Assembly: GCA_037783415.1 (NCBI GenBank)
Contig: JAZGTN010000022.1
Coordinates: 4,340,001 to 4,404,000 of the forward strand
DNA from: Leptasterias polaris
Taxonomy: Eukaryota; Echinodermata; Asteroidea; Forcipulatida; Asteriidae
DNA length: 64,000 nucleotides
Reading direction: 5' to 3'
The number at the start of each line of letters is the position of its first letter. The stretch's first letter is position 1. Below the pieces are notes generated by a model, which saw only the letters and a list, made by a program, of their open reading frames with translations, did not search any database and was not told the origin of the DNA. Position numbers and translations under genes: made by a program. Shown in pieces: positions 1-8,760 of the stretch.

Positions 1-420
1 GGTTTTAAAATTAGAAAATTTAATGATGGTTCATTTGTTTCACGAGATGAAACAGGCAGGCACCGTTCTTTTGACATATGAGTATAGGCCAAATAAACGC
101 AGTTGATGTACAGCTCGCAAATCGAGAACATACCCGAGTTTCCTTTAGCTTTAAATTTGAATTAATTTAATATTCTCAAATCAAGAAACTATACAACTAA
201 GTGTTAATAAATTACTCTATTGCTAACTGGCTTTTCATCTTTTTCAAATAACAGCAGATTTACACTAGGACTCGGAGGGAAGGACAATAGACACATTCTA
301 ATTGTTTTTCGTCACAGTTTGTATTAACCTGTTTCGCCAGATACCGATATTTTGGGGCAAGTTGGCATAGTTAAAACCTTACATAAAACTGCCAAACATT
401 ATAAACTTTAAACACTAACC
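1..420. other. AT-rich non-coding sequence
   Basis: No reading frame, RNA gene or recognisable repeat is visible here. The left end of the retroelement remnant at 1221-3145 might extend into this part, but I see no terminal repeat that would mark it. Confidence 0.4.
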
Positions 421-548
421 AATGGACACCCAGGTCCATGGACTCCCAGGTCCAAGTTTGTATCTTCAATGGACTCCCAAGGTCCGAAACTATACCAATG
501 GACTCCCAGGTCCAAAATTATACCGTCAATGGACGCCCGGGTCCTAAA
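421..548. repeat. Minisatellite, about 20-bp unit
   Basis: Five to six imperfect copies of a unit like CAATGGACTCCCAGGTCCAA run in tandem. The second to fourth units are most alike, and the last has a GCCCGGGTCC variant. Each unit contains a short palindrome-like GGAC...GTCC pair, so single strands could form small hairpins. It lies about 0.7 kb beyond the 3' end of the minus-strand retroelement remnant and could belong to that element's end region. Confidence 0.8.
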
Positions 549-1220
549 TCAATGGTTCAATCCTAGGTTCAACCTATATGTACCTCTCTTTAAACTGGCC
601 CCAGTCCAACCCTGACTACATGTTGCTTAAAGGGAATGTTTGAGACCGTTAGCAATACATACAAATTATATATGTTGAGGTCAACCTGAGTTGTGCTATG
701 GAAATACAGCACAAGAACCCCCAATAGGTATATAAAGGGGGGAGTGGTTGACCCCTTACGAATGACAATTATGTTGTATTATAAACCAAAGACAATTAAG
801 CAACAATAATCAAAAATACTTCTAAAGGTTGTGTGTATATTTTGGGTTGTTTCCTTGTTGACATCCTGTAAAAATGCCACACGTGTGCAGCACGCCCCAA
901 CAGGAACAACAGAAGCAACCCAGAATGCAAAGTTCTAATCACTGAACGTATGAAGCAATACAAGCCACAAAGTCTGATAGCAACCGGTTAGTACCCTCAA
1001 CACTAAGGTGAACCCCATCATATAAAAAAAGAGCATGATTTTGCCACTGAAAACCATTGTGAGGGAGAAAGATTGCCTCAGATTGCATGCAGCAAGACCG
1101 CGCCCATCGATTGATGGAGCGTCAGATATGTTCTACTGCGCCTTGCCCCGAAGTAGCAGACCACACTAAAATAGTGTTTGGATAAATATGCTTACAATAT
1201 TGCAAGAAATATGCAATACG
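549..1220. other. Non-coding sequence, possible retroelement 3' flank
   Basis: No convincing coding frame. It lies immediately 3' (minus orientation) of the SGNH-type reading frame, so it may hold the untranslated end of that retroelement. No terminal repeat could be matched with sequence near 3.2 kb. Confidence 0.3.
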
Positions 1221-1418
1221 CTATTTAATCTGAAACATGTCAGTGTTCACAAGATCATTGGTGCCAATATGGATAATCAAAATATCCGGAGGTCGTGACC
1301 TCATGGAACTTAAAAGGTCTGGATTGTCTATTAGCCCCGCCCCACCCTTGCCTTTCCAAAGTATCCGGGCTGTTGGGCTCGCCGAACAATGAACAATGGA
1401 GTCCCCAACTATCCACAA
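1221..1418 (-). pseudogene. SGNH (GDSL-like) hydrolase-type ORF fragment
   Basis: The frame starts near the block I motif (WIVGDSIV, with the presumed nucleophile Ser in GDS) and carries the block III-like GTND motif 40-odd residues later, in IIHIGTNDL. These are the two hallmark motifs of SGNH esterases. It ends in a stop at 1221 and lacks the C-terminal block with the catalytic Asp/His, so it is truncated. It sits directly downstream of the recombinase remnant in the same direction. Hydrolase ORFs of this type are known from some Ngaro-type retroelements; their role there is unclear. Confidence 0.6.
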
Positions 1419-1500
1419 GGTAGGGGTACCTAGTTATAGAAATAACATCACAAGAAAACATGAGCCATGAGTAGTAATTAAGCACAACCACTTTAGGTTA

Positions 1501-2031
1501 CTATAGGCGATGTGGACGAATATAGCGCACCACTGCCTCTGACCGCCAACGGCCCAGGTTCTGAATGTCGGATATGGGGATCCCTAACTCAAATGCAGTT
1601 GTAGTAGCACCAATCCGAAATGAGTGAGATTTGAAATTAAGTCCCCCCCCCCATCCCTAAATGGCCTAATGCGTCTGTAACACTGAACGAAACTGAAACC
1701 TGGTGAGGGGACCCTCATCAAAGTGACAAAAAAGAATACCTTGGCATTTTGGGCGTACAGTGAAAAACTTTGGGGGGGGGGGGGGGGGGCCCAATTGATT
1801 CGATTTACTACATTGGGAACTAATTTCCACAGAATGCCCATGCTGCTGTGAATGACTAAAACGCACTTCCCCAACCCGAAGGGCGGATGGCTGTATTGTA
1901 AGTTTGGAATTAGCAGCGAATTCTCCCACCCGCATAAAACCAAAGAAAGCGCAGAGGAAAGCGGCTCTGAACATTGTAACGTCATACTGTGTTGTACAGA
2001 CTAGAGGCAGGGCACCCAGAATATCCCGCAA
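1501..2031 (-). pseudogene. Tyrosine recombinase (phage-integrase type), frameshifted
   Basis: The N-terminal part shows the box I arginine in FGFMRVGE. After a G/C homopolymer run, a second frame continues to the TAG at 1501-1503 with the box II signature HSFRIG (the H-x-x-R pair), a GRWRS motif in the position of the third catalytic residue, and the likely nucleophile tyrosine in VRYIR. Those are the expected catalytic residues of a tyrosine recombinase, which inserts extrachromosomal DNA circles in DIRS/Ngaro elements. The two halves lie in different frames, separated at about 1643-1670, and a long poly-proline stretch encoded by the G-run at about 1773-1790 also looks like slippage. I call it inactive. 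Confidence 0.72.
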
Positions 2032-2105
2032 AATTGGAAGAGAAATTGGTAACCGGGTGTCAGACTTAGGAGCCGCACGACGTGTGCCCTCAAGCAGTTT
2101 CGTTG

Positions 2106-2473
2106 TTATGAAATCTTTAGTTGGATCCTGGAAACCATTAATTTAACTGCAACCACCACAGGATAAAATTCCAACAAGGCGATTGAAGGTGGGTTTGAAA
2201 GAACTGAGGTCTGCCATCTACCCTGGACCCGCTGCCCTCGAAAATATGCCCCGAAACCAATGGTCGCTGCTGAGTCCGTATAAAGGTCAAGGGTATGATT
2301 GGATCCCAAACCACAGTTAGAAAAAGCAGAAACACCATTGAAATGTGATACAATTCTAACCACGTAGCTAAATCCTGCTTTGCACCCTTGGAAAGACGCC
2401 CCTTATGATATGATTTGGTCAAACCAAGTGTCAGCGAAATTAAGCGCCTAAGAAATGCCCTACCTGGCGCCAC
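2106..2473 (-). pseudogene. Retroelement RT connection / RNase H remnant
   Basis: Two overlapping frames in this interval carry consecutive pieces of one domain pair. The upstream piece contains GRAFLRRLI followed by a helical stretch ending in DLATWL, as in the connection region of DIRS-group polymerases. The downstream piece contains YTDSAATIGFGAYF and, about 40 residues on, ALLEFYPVVVA, which fit the first Asp and the Glu of RNase H. The pieces are out of frame with each other, so at least one frameshift has occurred. Confidence 0.55.
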
Positions 2474-2680
2474 CGCCCGGCATACGAAATTCAGAGTGCC
2501 AACTATCGATTGAACTTCTAGTGTAACTTTGTGCTTAACAAGTACCCTGTGGAGCTTATTTTTTAGTGCAATGACTTTGATTGGAGTAGGGGGCGCAAAT
2601 TGCTATAGGTTTCATGGATGGTGTCCACGTCCTTAACTGCCTTTGCACGAGCAGCCACTTGGCGGGACATGTTTTTGTTG

Positions 2681-3145
2681 TCAAAACGTTACCACGGCAA
2701 ATATGTTCCCCGTGGCCCTCACGCAAGCATTTGTCACACCTGTGCTGAAAGCGACATGACTAATAAAATAGCAACCTTTGAAACTGTCAATGGCAAAGCA
2801 GTGACCTTGCTTTAAGCCTGAGGGCCCCTGGGGCTGTGCTGCACGAGTGGCAAAGGAGGAATGGCTTACCGCAGCCGCAGTAAGCCACAACTCGGGATCA
2901 ACAACACCCCAAGAACGTGATGGGTTAGCTTCCTGACGCAAGCGGAACTGCTCGTCATATGCTTTCCAACCCCATCCCGGAAACTGAAAAGATGCAGTAC
3001 GGATGTTCTCTGCATATTTTGGCAGTTTGGCCCAGCGATGTGGATGTTTCATTAGAAACAGCGACATAAATTTGTGGAATGCGGACTGCCATTTGTCAAG
3101 TGATTCTATATTCTTACGAATTCTAGATGCTTGTTTGAGTACCAT
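2681..3145 (-). pseudogene. Retroelement N-terminal / Gag-like ORF fragment
   Basis: A 154-codon frame, rich in Trp and basic residues, with a block around FPGWGWKAYDEQFRLR followed by SWGVVDPELWL. I recall this pattern from the region preceding reverse transcriptase in invertebrate tyrosine-recombinase retroelements. A zinc knuckle is not complete. The function is uncertain; it may be a nucleocapsid-like protein. Its position just upstream of the polymerase remnant supports membership of the same element. Confidence 0.45.
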
Positions 3146-3663
3146 CCTATCCCCAACCAGCTTGAATTATAAATCGGAACTTTTGTCCGACAGCGCAACA
3201 ACAGTGGACGCATTCTCTTGATACAGCAGAGAAAAATCAACATAGCAACCCTGCCAAATATTTTCTTTTACAGAAATGGGGAGGAAAACCCCAATGCAGG
3301 AATATTGGATGTGGACAAAGGTTGAGGATTGAATGAATTTACCGGTACACTTAAACCGTCCACTATTCCAGCCATACTCCCTGCACTATGTAACAAAACA
3401 TTTCCCCGACTATGGCACCATTACTACTACTACTACTGATAAAAGAACTAACATAATTCATCATACCACTATAGCGCTACAAGACGCCACAGGCGAAGAC
3501 ATTGCGGGCCCCGCAACGCTGCCACTCTGCTGACATCCGTCGTAGTTTACGCCTGGAATCATCCAAACTTGTGAAGGCGCTGCAGGCTGCATGACAGCGG
3601 AGCTCCTCGGCTGAACCACTGGCTGTGCTGTATATGATGATGGAAATCCCTGTTCCCGCAGGC
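3146..3663. other. Non-coding sequence
   Basis: No supported gene. A short ACT-type trinucleotide run is present at about 3421-3438. Predicted frames here are short and show no family signature. Confidence 0.4.
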
Positions 3664-3768
3664 ATTACCACTGGAGGCATTCCCGCTATAGGTATCGTTG
3701 TGGGTGACACACTCCCTATTCACGGAGGCATCCCAGCTGTAGGCATCGTTGGTTGTGGCACACTCTCG
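3664..3768. repeat. Two-copy tandem duplication, about 60-bp unit
   Basis: Two adjacent units begin with GGAGGCAT, share GTATCGTTG/GGCATCGTTG cores and end in ACACTC. The second unit carries several substitutions, so the duplication is not recent. Confidence 0.6.
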
Positions 3769-4017
3769 GTTTCCTGAGACAATCCACTTGTGTTAGTTTG
3801 CTACCCATAGCGTTCTTTCGTTTCAGACGGTTTATCACACGGAATGTACGATACACAGCATCCTATCCATTCAGAATCCATGAAGTACAATACAATACAG
3901 CCCGACCACCACGCTGTCATCCAATCACGAAGGAGTACAGAACCGTCTCTACGTCAACTATTACTTATGAATGAGTATAAAAGAATGCATTATTCATTCC
4001 AATCACGTCAGCTTTCT

Positions 4018-4290
4018 GGATAAGTACTGACGGTTCACCTCATTAATATTGACAAAGCCCTAATCCGTACGAATCGTCTCACGTACAATGACTAAAAGCA
4101 CTGACAGTTCACTTTGTTAATAATACCTAAGCCCTAATCCGTACAAACCGTCTCACATACAATGATAAAAAACTCCGACTGTTCACTTTATTATTAATAC
4201 CAAATCCGTACATTGATAAAAATCACTGATGTTCTTCTCATTAGTAGTTACAAAGCCCCGATTCGTACAAACAATTTCCCACGTACAGGC
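4018..4290. repeat. Tandem repeat, about 60-80-bp unit, roughly four copies
   Basis: Each unit contains CACTGA(C)-GTTCAC, then TTAATA or TTAGTA, then AAGCCC(T/C)-ATCCGTAC and a CACGTACA-like end. Copies start near 4020, 4090, 4165 and 4215. Divergence is moderate, and the third unit has lost about 15 bp. No coding potential. Confidence 0.7.
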
Positions 4291-4530
4291 TTAAAGGAAA
4301 ACAAAAATGTTACAACTGGATCCACCAGCAGACTATACGGTAATTATCAAGTTTGCATGTGAACTGAAAGCAGAATGTAAGCTACTCTAATAAAGCCTTT
4401 GAATTTCCCGGGAAAGAATTCTTTTGTGCTTGAAGAGTCTTCACTGTGCATATTTACAATTATAGGTCTCACAAGCCGCATTTCATTAACTTTGCATACT
4501 GAATGCATACATTATTTATTAATCGGAAGA

Positions 4531-4895
4531 AATAAGCCATTTGCGAGTTACATTTGAATAATGTCTGGTACAATGACTTGTTTAGTCACAAGTTACCGCT
4601 TAAATTTGAATTCCTCAGACTATCGAGACAGTTGCTATGTCACATGATTAGGGGCAAGCTTTTGCTTAGTTACGTAAGAGACGGTGAACACCCATACACA
4701 ATTCTGAATGGATGTGTATGACACAATGGTACCAGGGTTTGCTCATCTGGAGGTTGCTATACAAAAGCTTGCCCCGAACCATGTGACATAGCAACTGTCT
4801 CGATAGTCTGAGGAATTCAAATTTAAGCGGTAACTTGTCACTAAACTAGTCATTGTACCAGACATTATTCAAATTTAACTCGCAAATTGCTTATT
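4531..4895. mobile_element. Fold-back (MITE-like) element with 134-bp arms
   Basis: The segment 4531-4664 is nearly the reverse complement of 4762-4895, with only a few mismatches and a small indel, and about 97 bp lie between. The arms share ATTCAAATTTAAGCGGTAAC-type sequence. It has no coding capacity, so it would be mobilised in trans, if at all. It ends about 105 bp before the virus-like element. No target-site duplication was identified. Confidence 0.8.
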
Positions 4896-5000
4896 ACAAC
4901 GACCTACTCGATGTGCACACACACGATTGGATGAAATGGTTTAGGGCGGGCCTTGTGTCGTTCAGTGTCTTTCTATTGGATGGTACTCGTGGTACAGTTT

Positions 5001-5089
5001 AACGAGCGTAATACTTAATTTCATTTATTTACAATGATTTTTTTAAAATACAAAACAAAATAGTGAACAAACGTTATAGATGCCACGTG
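5001..5089. repeat. Left terminal inverted repeat of the virus-like element
   Basis: Starts AACGAGCGTAATACTTAATT and matches the reverse complement of 8074-8163 with a handful of substitutions. Confidence 0.85.
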
Positions 5090-5090
5090 C

Positions 5091-5154
5091 GGTGTCGTCC
5101 ATAGACGGGACTGAGATCATCGATGTTTTCTACGCCGTATGTCGACTTTTGGTC
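5091..5154. repeat. 64-bp inverted copy of internal sequence 6932-6995
   Basis: The 64 bp next to the left terminal repeat equal the reverse complement of 6932-6995 with one mismatch by eye. This shows rearrangement: sequence that may originally have lain beside a terminus now also lies in the interior in the other orientation. Confidence 0.85.
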
Positions 5155-5310
5155 AAAATATGGGTTATATCCGTGGTCAAAAACTTTATTAAGTAAACAA
5201 CGCTTCATTAACATAGCCGCTACAAATCGCTACAGTTCTTAAATAAAATAAAAAAGGAAATACCCCCCCCAAACAAAATTAATTGACGAAACCATGACTC
5301 TCCACCCATT

Positions 5311-5868
5311 TTATAACAAGGGCTGTGAAATCTGTCGAGCAACAAAAGACAAGTCGTACACTTTTGTGTTGACGCCGGGAATGTGTTTTCTGATAAACTC
5401 GTTCACTGCAATATCATTTTCCCGTTTATTGGTTGAGAAAAACCTGACGATGGTGTCCATGTCGACAACGGTGTAATAAGAAAAACAGAGAATATTGACC
5501 ACATACAGCTGACAGGGGGCCCTGTAGACTTATGCGATTATGTACAGTCTGAAGAGTGTTCCTTTTGAGAAAAGTTATGATAGACGACAGGTTCGGGGGT
5601 TGTCCGTAAGAATCGAAATATTCTCCCACGCCGTCTCTGGTGATGTTAATGGCCACCCAGTGCTGTCCCGGCTCGGTTGAGGGATCCGTGTTGATGACGA
5701 TGGCGCTGGGATGCTGTAGGTGATGCCTCGGTAATTTATCACTCGCAAACTTCCCCTGAAGACTTGACGGATAAAGTGGTTTCTCTTTAAAATCGACGTT
5801 ATCTCGTCGGTGTCCATGGTCGCCCGTCTAGTTGCTGTAGTCGAAAATGATGTTACGAGCTTGATCAA
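5311..5868 (-). pseudogene. Adenain-like cysteine protease, frameshifted
   Basis: A start codon at 5815-5817 opens a frame that shifts near 5695-5720, continues through the next block, and shifts again near the A-run at about 5479-5487, ending at 5311. The likely catalytic residues appear in the order expected of adenovirus-type proteases: His before Trp at 5660-5662, Asp in an F-D-S-Y-G context at 5612-5614, and Cys before G-Q at 5501-5503. Enzymes of this family mature capsid proteins in adenoviruses and related element-encoded particles. Here the two frame changes make the gene non-functional. The order next to a capsid-type gene supports the element assignment. Confidence 0.65.
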
Positions 5869-6700
5869 TTTCTAAGATGCTGTTGAACTCGGCGTAGATG
5901 ATGACGTTGATGGTCTCTTCGAGGGGCGAGGCAAAGTGCATATCAAGACGAAGGTTTCCATTCTTTACCAAGCTAAAGGGTCCGCCGCACGCCAAGTCGG
6001 GGGTAAGGTCGAAGGCGTACAGTGTATACCCGTCGGGATAGTCACCCAGAGTGATGTCGTTGCCTTCATTAATGTTATCCATGTCGGAGAACAGCGTGTG
6101 GTAGGCTCTGACGCAGTTCTTCCTTCCTTGGGAGTAATCGGGTTTTAGAGGGGTGTGGGGGATCTGTTCACCGTTGACGTGCACCGACACGTAGTTAACG
6201 TTAAAATGTTGGAAGTTGAACGGGTTTTTGGAATACGATCCATTAAAGGCGACGGTGGACACGCAACCCACCACGATTCGATTGGGTAGTTGTCCCAAGA
6301 ACACGTGATCTTGAGTGAGTGTTAGGTTGCCTCTGGGTACAGACATCATTTTACAGACAACACGTCGGAGGGGATACTTAGCAGTCCCATTTTCCAGAGC
6401 TTTAATGTGTCCCAGCATCACTGCGGAGCTGACCGTTACCCTCCGAACAAACAACGACGCGTTCACTATCTTTATCTTGTACATGGGGTTTTCTCCGGAA
6501 GCCATGAGACAAAAGGCGTCGCTGCTGGGAATCAGCTTTACTTTCAGATCAACTCCGTTAATCAAGTGTCTGTCCTGGAAGAACAGATCGCCGTTAATGG
6601 GTCCGATCAGTTATACCACTCGACTGTTTAGGATGCGTTTGCGTCTCTTTTTCAAGCCCCCGTTTGTTTACGCATCACTCGCCGTACAGTTGACGTTATC
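5828..6700 (-). pseudogene. Capsid-type protein (F54H12.2-like family), C-terminal part, broken
   Basis: The long open part (6565-5828, 245 codons) strongly resembles the family named 'uncharacterized protein F54H12.2-like' in invertebrate genomes. I recall this family as the major capsid-like protein of adintovirus/Polinton-type elements. The same frame continues upstream with matching sequence but is interrupted by TAA codons at 6611-6613 and 6668-6670, and similarity is lost above about 6700. The N-terminal half expected of a full capsid protein is missing. It normally terminates shortly before the protease in this orientation, as here. The Met at 6565 is internal, not the true start. Confidence 0.68.
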
Positions 6701-6719
6701 AATTTTTCCGGCGGTATCC

Positions 6720-6998
6720 TTAATCCAACCCGAAGCCGTCAGCTGCCTTCTCTATACCGGTGATGGCCATAGCCTTGTTAAAACCAATCAAAGAAAGGCG
6801 TATTAGGGAAATGAATACGAATTGAATGTTTGGGCGATATCCTCGGTTTCGTTTTGCCACCCCATCAGAATATCTTGAATTGTATCGTTTAGAGTTTTCA
6901 CTGGTCAGGCCCGCGTGAGTAAAGGCCGCGACGACCAAAAGTCGACATACGGCGTAGAAAACATCGATGATCTCAGTCGCGTCTATGGACGACACCAC
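6720..6998 (-). pseudogene. Unrecognised ORF in the virus-like element
   Basis: A 92-codon frame overlapping the 64-bp duplicated segment at its start. The C-terminal third (hydrophobic IQFVFISLIRLSL, then a Gly/Ala-rich end) reads like the end of a real protein, but I recognise no family. It abuts the broken capsid gene, so a deletion joint probably lies near 6700-6740. Confidence 0.3.
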
Positions 6999-7040
6999 AT
7001 GTTCATAGTGTTCGAAAACAAAGTCCTCCGCATGCGGGGA

Positions 7041-7350
7041 GTAGTCTGAATCGGGCTCTACAATGCATCAGGTCATCGTCTGGAGCCAAAACAGAAAGGT
7101 AACAGTTAAGAGTCAGTTATCTTTCTCGGGGAATTATTGATGTCGGTGGCGTGACCCATCTGGGTTTGTTCATAAATCTCATCTCTTCGGCGTTCTGCCG
7201 CATATGGTTTCCAATATAGGCCATTTTCACCCAGAATCTTCTTGAGGAGTAGTCTGATTCGTGCTCTACAATCCGTAACGTCAAAGTCTAGAGCAAAAAC
7301 ACAAAGGTAACAGTTAAGAGTCAGTTATCTTGATGTCGGTGGCGTGACCC
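7041..7350. repeat. Diverged direct duplication, about 105-115 bp
   Basis: Segments 7041-7157 and 7249-7350 share GTAGTCTGA, then GCTCTACAAT, then a near-identical block AAAGGTAACAGTTAAGAGTC and a final GATGTCGGTGGCGTGACCC. The first copy carries an extra ~14 bp before the last block. It lies just downstream of the WW-like ORF and includes its last codons. Confidence 0.75.
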
Positions 7351-7710
7351 TTCAACTGATGCCACTGCTCTGCGGCGGATGGTACAGAGGCGTCGTCTTG
7401 CGCAGCACCCAGCTCGATCATGGCGGCTTTCAACACATCCGACTTGTGTTTTATTGGGCAACATCTGCTGCTCACGCTGGTGGGTAGTCACATCTTGGAG
7501 GTTCCACACGCTATGTCGTGTGTACATATTAAAATAGTACACCCTGCCGTTCACACTCGCGGCCTCACGCCAACCGGCTACATACATGTCGTGAGAAATA
7601 TCACGGGTGTTTTCGGTTTCAACTCCTTCACCCATCGACGGTGGAGGTGGATTCGGTGCCGGGCTGTAATTCTGGGCCGAGTCGGTATTCGTTTGAGGAA
7701 GAGCAGCCAT
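7321..7710 (-). pseudogene. Proline-rich ORF with WW-like domain, in virus-like element
   Basis: The predicted product opens with a Pro/Asn-rich segment (PAPNPPPPS) and then a block with the WW spacing: G-W, a basic/Val linker, YYFN, a Thr, then S-x-W. WW domains bind proline-rich peptides. The annotated frame runs into a basic, low-sense tail after about residue 80. An alternative frame from about 7460 stays open with more protein-like content to a TAA near 7315, so a frameshift near 7445-7462 is likely. Its place between the right terminus and the capsid remnant suggests an accessory or structural gene of the element. I could not match it to a named viral protein. Confidence 0.4.
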
Positions 7711-7719
7711 TGTATCGAC

Positions 7720-8073
7720 GTATACGAGATAATCAGCTCTAGCTTCAATATCTTCGGTTTTTAGCGTAAGTAATGAATCCGAATACAGAAATCCAACCTT
7801 TATACAATTTAATTGACCAATCAGAATGGAGTACAGGGCCGTATGAAAAAACTTGTCCAGACGTGCTCGGTAGTGGATGTGACGTCATAGACTTATCGGA
7901 ATAAACTTGCCCAGACGAGTTCGGTCACGAGAGTGACTTCAAGATCAGAGATAATCCATTCAACAAACAAAGCCGGGGCATAACAGGTCGCACACCAACG
8001 CAGTTGATCTCTGACTTTTACCACTCCAGATAGCGATACTACCCGATTACGCTTGCCGCTGATTCATCGGCGA
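7720..8073. other. Element-internal non-coding sequence
   Basis: No open frame. A loosely repeated pair occurs at about 7849-7873 and 7905-7932 (AACTTG(T)CCAGACG-GT-CGGT-G). It could have been promoter or 5' leader for the minus-strand genes. Confidence 0.3.
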
Positions 8074-8163
8074 ACGTGGCATCTATAACGTTTGTTCACT
8101 TTTTTGTTTTGTATATTTAAAAAAAATCAGTGTAAATAGATGAAATTAAGTATTACGCTCGTT
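8074..8163. repeat. Right terminal inverted repeat of the virus-like element
   Basis: Reverse complement of 5001-5089 with few differences; ends in ...TATTACGCTCGTT. Confidence 0.85.
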
Positions 8164-8228
8164 CAATGGCGCCCGTGGTCTGTTAGATACACATAACTAC
8201 AAAACGCTTTTCTGACCACCCTTTTCTT

Positions 8229-8760
8229 CTTCCTCGACGTCTTATCAGGCGTCGTGGAAGACACCGCTTTGTTTACACTTTGTGAAAATACAAACGAGCC
8301 GTGCACGGCTCGTTTGTGCTGCGTTAGATTGTTTTGCGGCGCTCCGTGATTTCAAGAAATCACTTCCTTACCGCCAACTGAGTGCAAACGACAACGGCTT
8401 GCCCTTAGTTACACTGTCGTGAGACAATTCTTCTTGCGGTGTCTTTCAGACACCGCCCATAAGACACCGCCCAATATGATGCCATGCATCATGTTAACCC
8501 CCACGTCTCGGCCATTCGGGCCTCCCGAACAGTGCCGTGGGCCGCACGACTCCCCACTGCGCGACTCGCCTTCAGCCCTTCGGGCCTCCCGAACACTGCC
8601 GTGAGCCAAACGATTCACCACTGCGTGGCTCACCTTTGCACCACCACTACGTGGTGTGCAAACACCCCACGCGCCATTTTGTTTTTGGGTGTGCAAACTG
8701 GCTTGCACACCCACCATAGTTGCACACTCACCATCAGGTGTGTGTGACTCCAATATTACT
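8229..8760. repeat. Cluster of about ten short palindromic hairpins
   Basis: Within about 530 bp I read: 8229-8260 (11-bp stem, one mismatch); a perfect 26-bp palindrome near 8294 (CAAACGAGCCGTG and its complement); GTGATTTC-AA-GAAATCAC near 8347; 8436-8456 (GCGGTGTCT stem); 8476-8492; 8515-8529 and 8579-8593 (both TTCGGG-cct-CCCGAA); 8601-8633 (GTGAGCCA stem); 8635-8662 (TTTGCAC...GTGCAAA type, one bulge); 8687-8712 (GGGTGTGCAA stem). The stretch is more GC-rich than its surroundings and starts about 65 bp outside the right terminus of the virus-like element. Confidence 0.85.

Larger units (their letters stand above)
1221..3145 (-). mobile_element. Degraded Ngaro/DIRS-like tyrosine-recombinase retroelement
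   Basis: Four remnants in one orientation follow the order expected of a tyrosine-recombinase retrotransposon: an N-terminal/Gag-like block (3145-2681), the end of reverse transcriptase plus RNase H (2473-2106), a tyrosine recombinase (2031-1501) and an SGNH hydrolase-like frame (1418-1221). The polymerase core with its YxDD site is missing between about 2473 and 2681, which points to an internal deletion. Homopolymer runs at about 1643-1655 and 1773-1790 break the recombinase frame. DIRS1-type elements usually carry a methyltransferase instead of a hydrolase, so Ngaro-like is my preferred label. The copy is not autonomous. Its ends are undetermined. Confidence 0.65.
5001..8163 (-). mobile_element. 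TIR-bounded relic of a Polinton/adintovirus-like DNA element
   Basis: The left terminal repeat 5001-5089 and right terminal repeat 8074-8163 are inverted copies with about 90% or better identity by eye. Between them lie minus-strand remnants of a capsid-type gene, an adenain-like cysteine protease and a WW-like ORF. Capsid plus adenain-type protease is the morphogenetic gene pair of Polinton/Maverick and adintovirus-type elements. At 3.2 kb it is far smaller than the usual 15-20 kb, and no polymerase B, integrase or packaging ATPase is seen. It is therefore a deletion derivative. Its genes carry stops and frameshifts, so it is fossil material. A CGTGGT hexamer occurs close outside both ends (4988-4993, 8174-8179) but not at equal distance, so I do not claim it as a target-site duplication. 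Confidence 0.65.

Noticed and set aside
4988..8179. CGTGGT hexamers as a target-site duplication of the virus-like element
   Set aside because: They are 7 and 10 bases from the respective termini, so they do not abut the terminal repeats.
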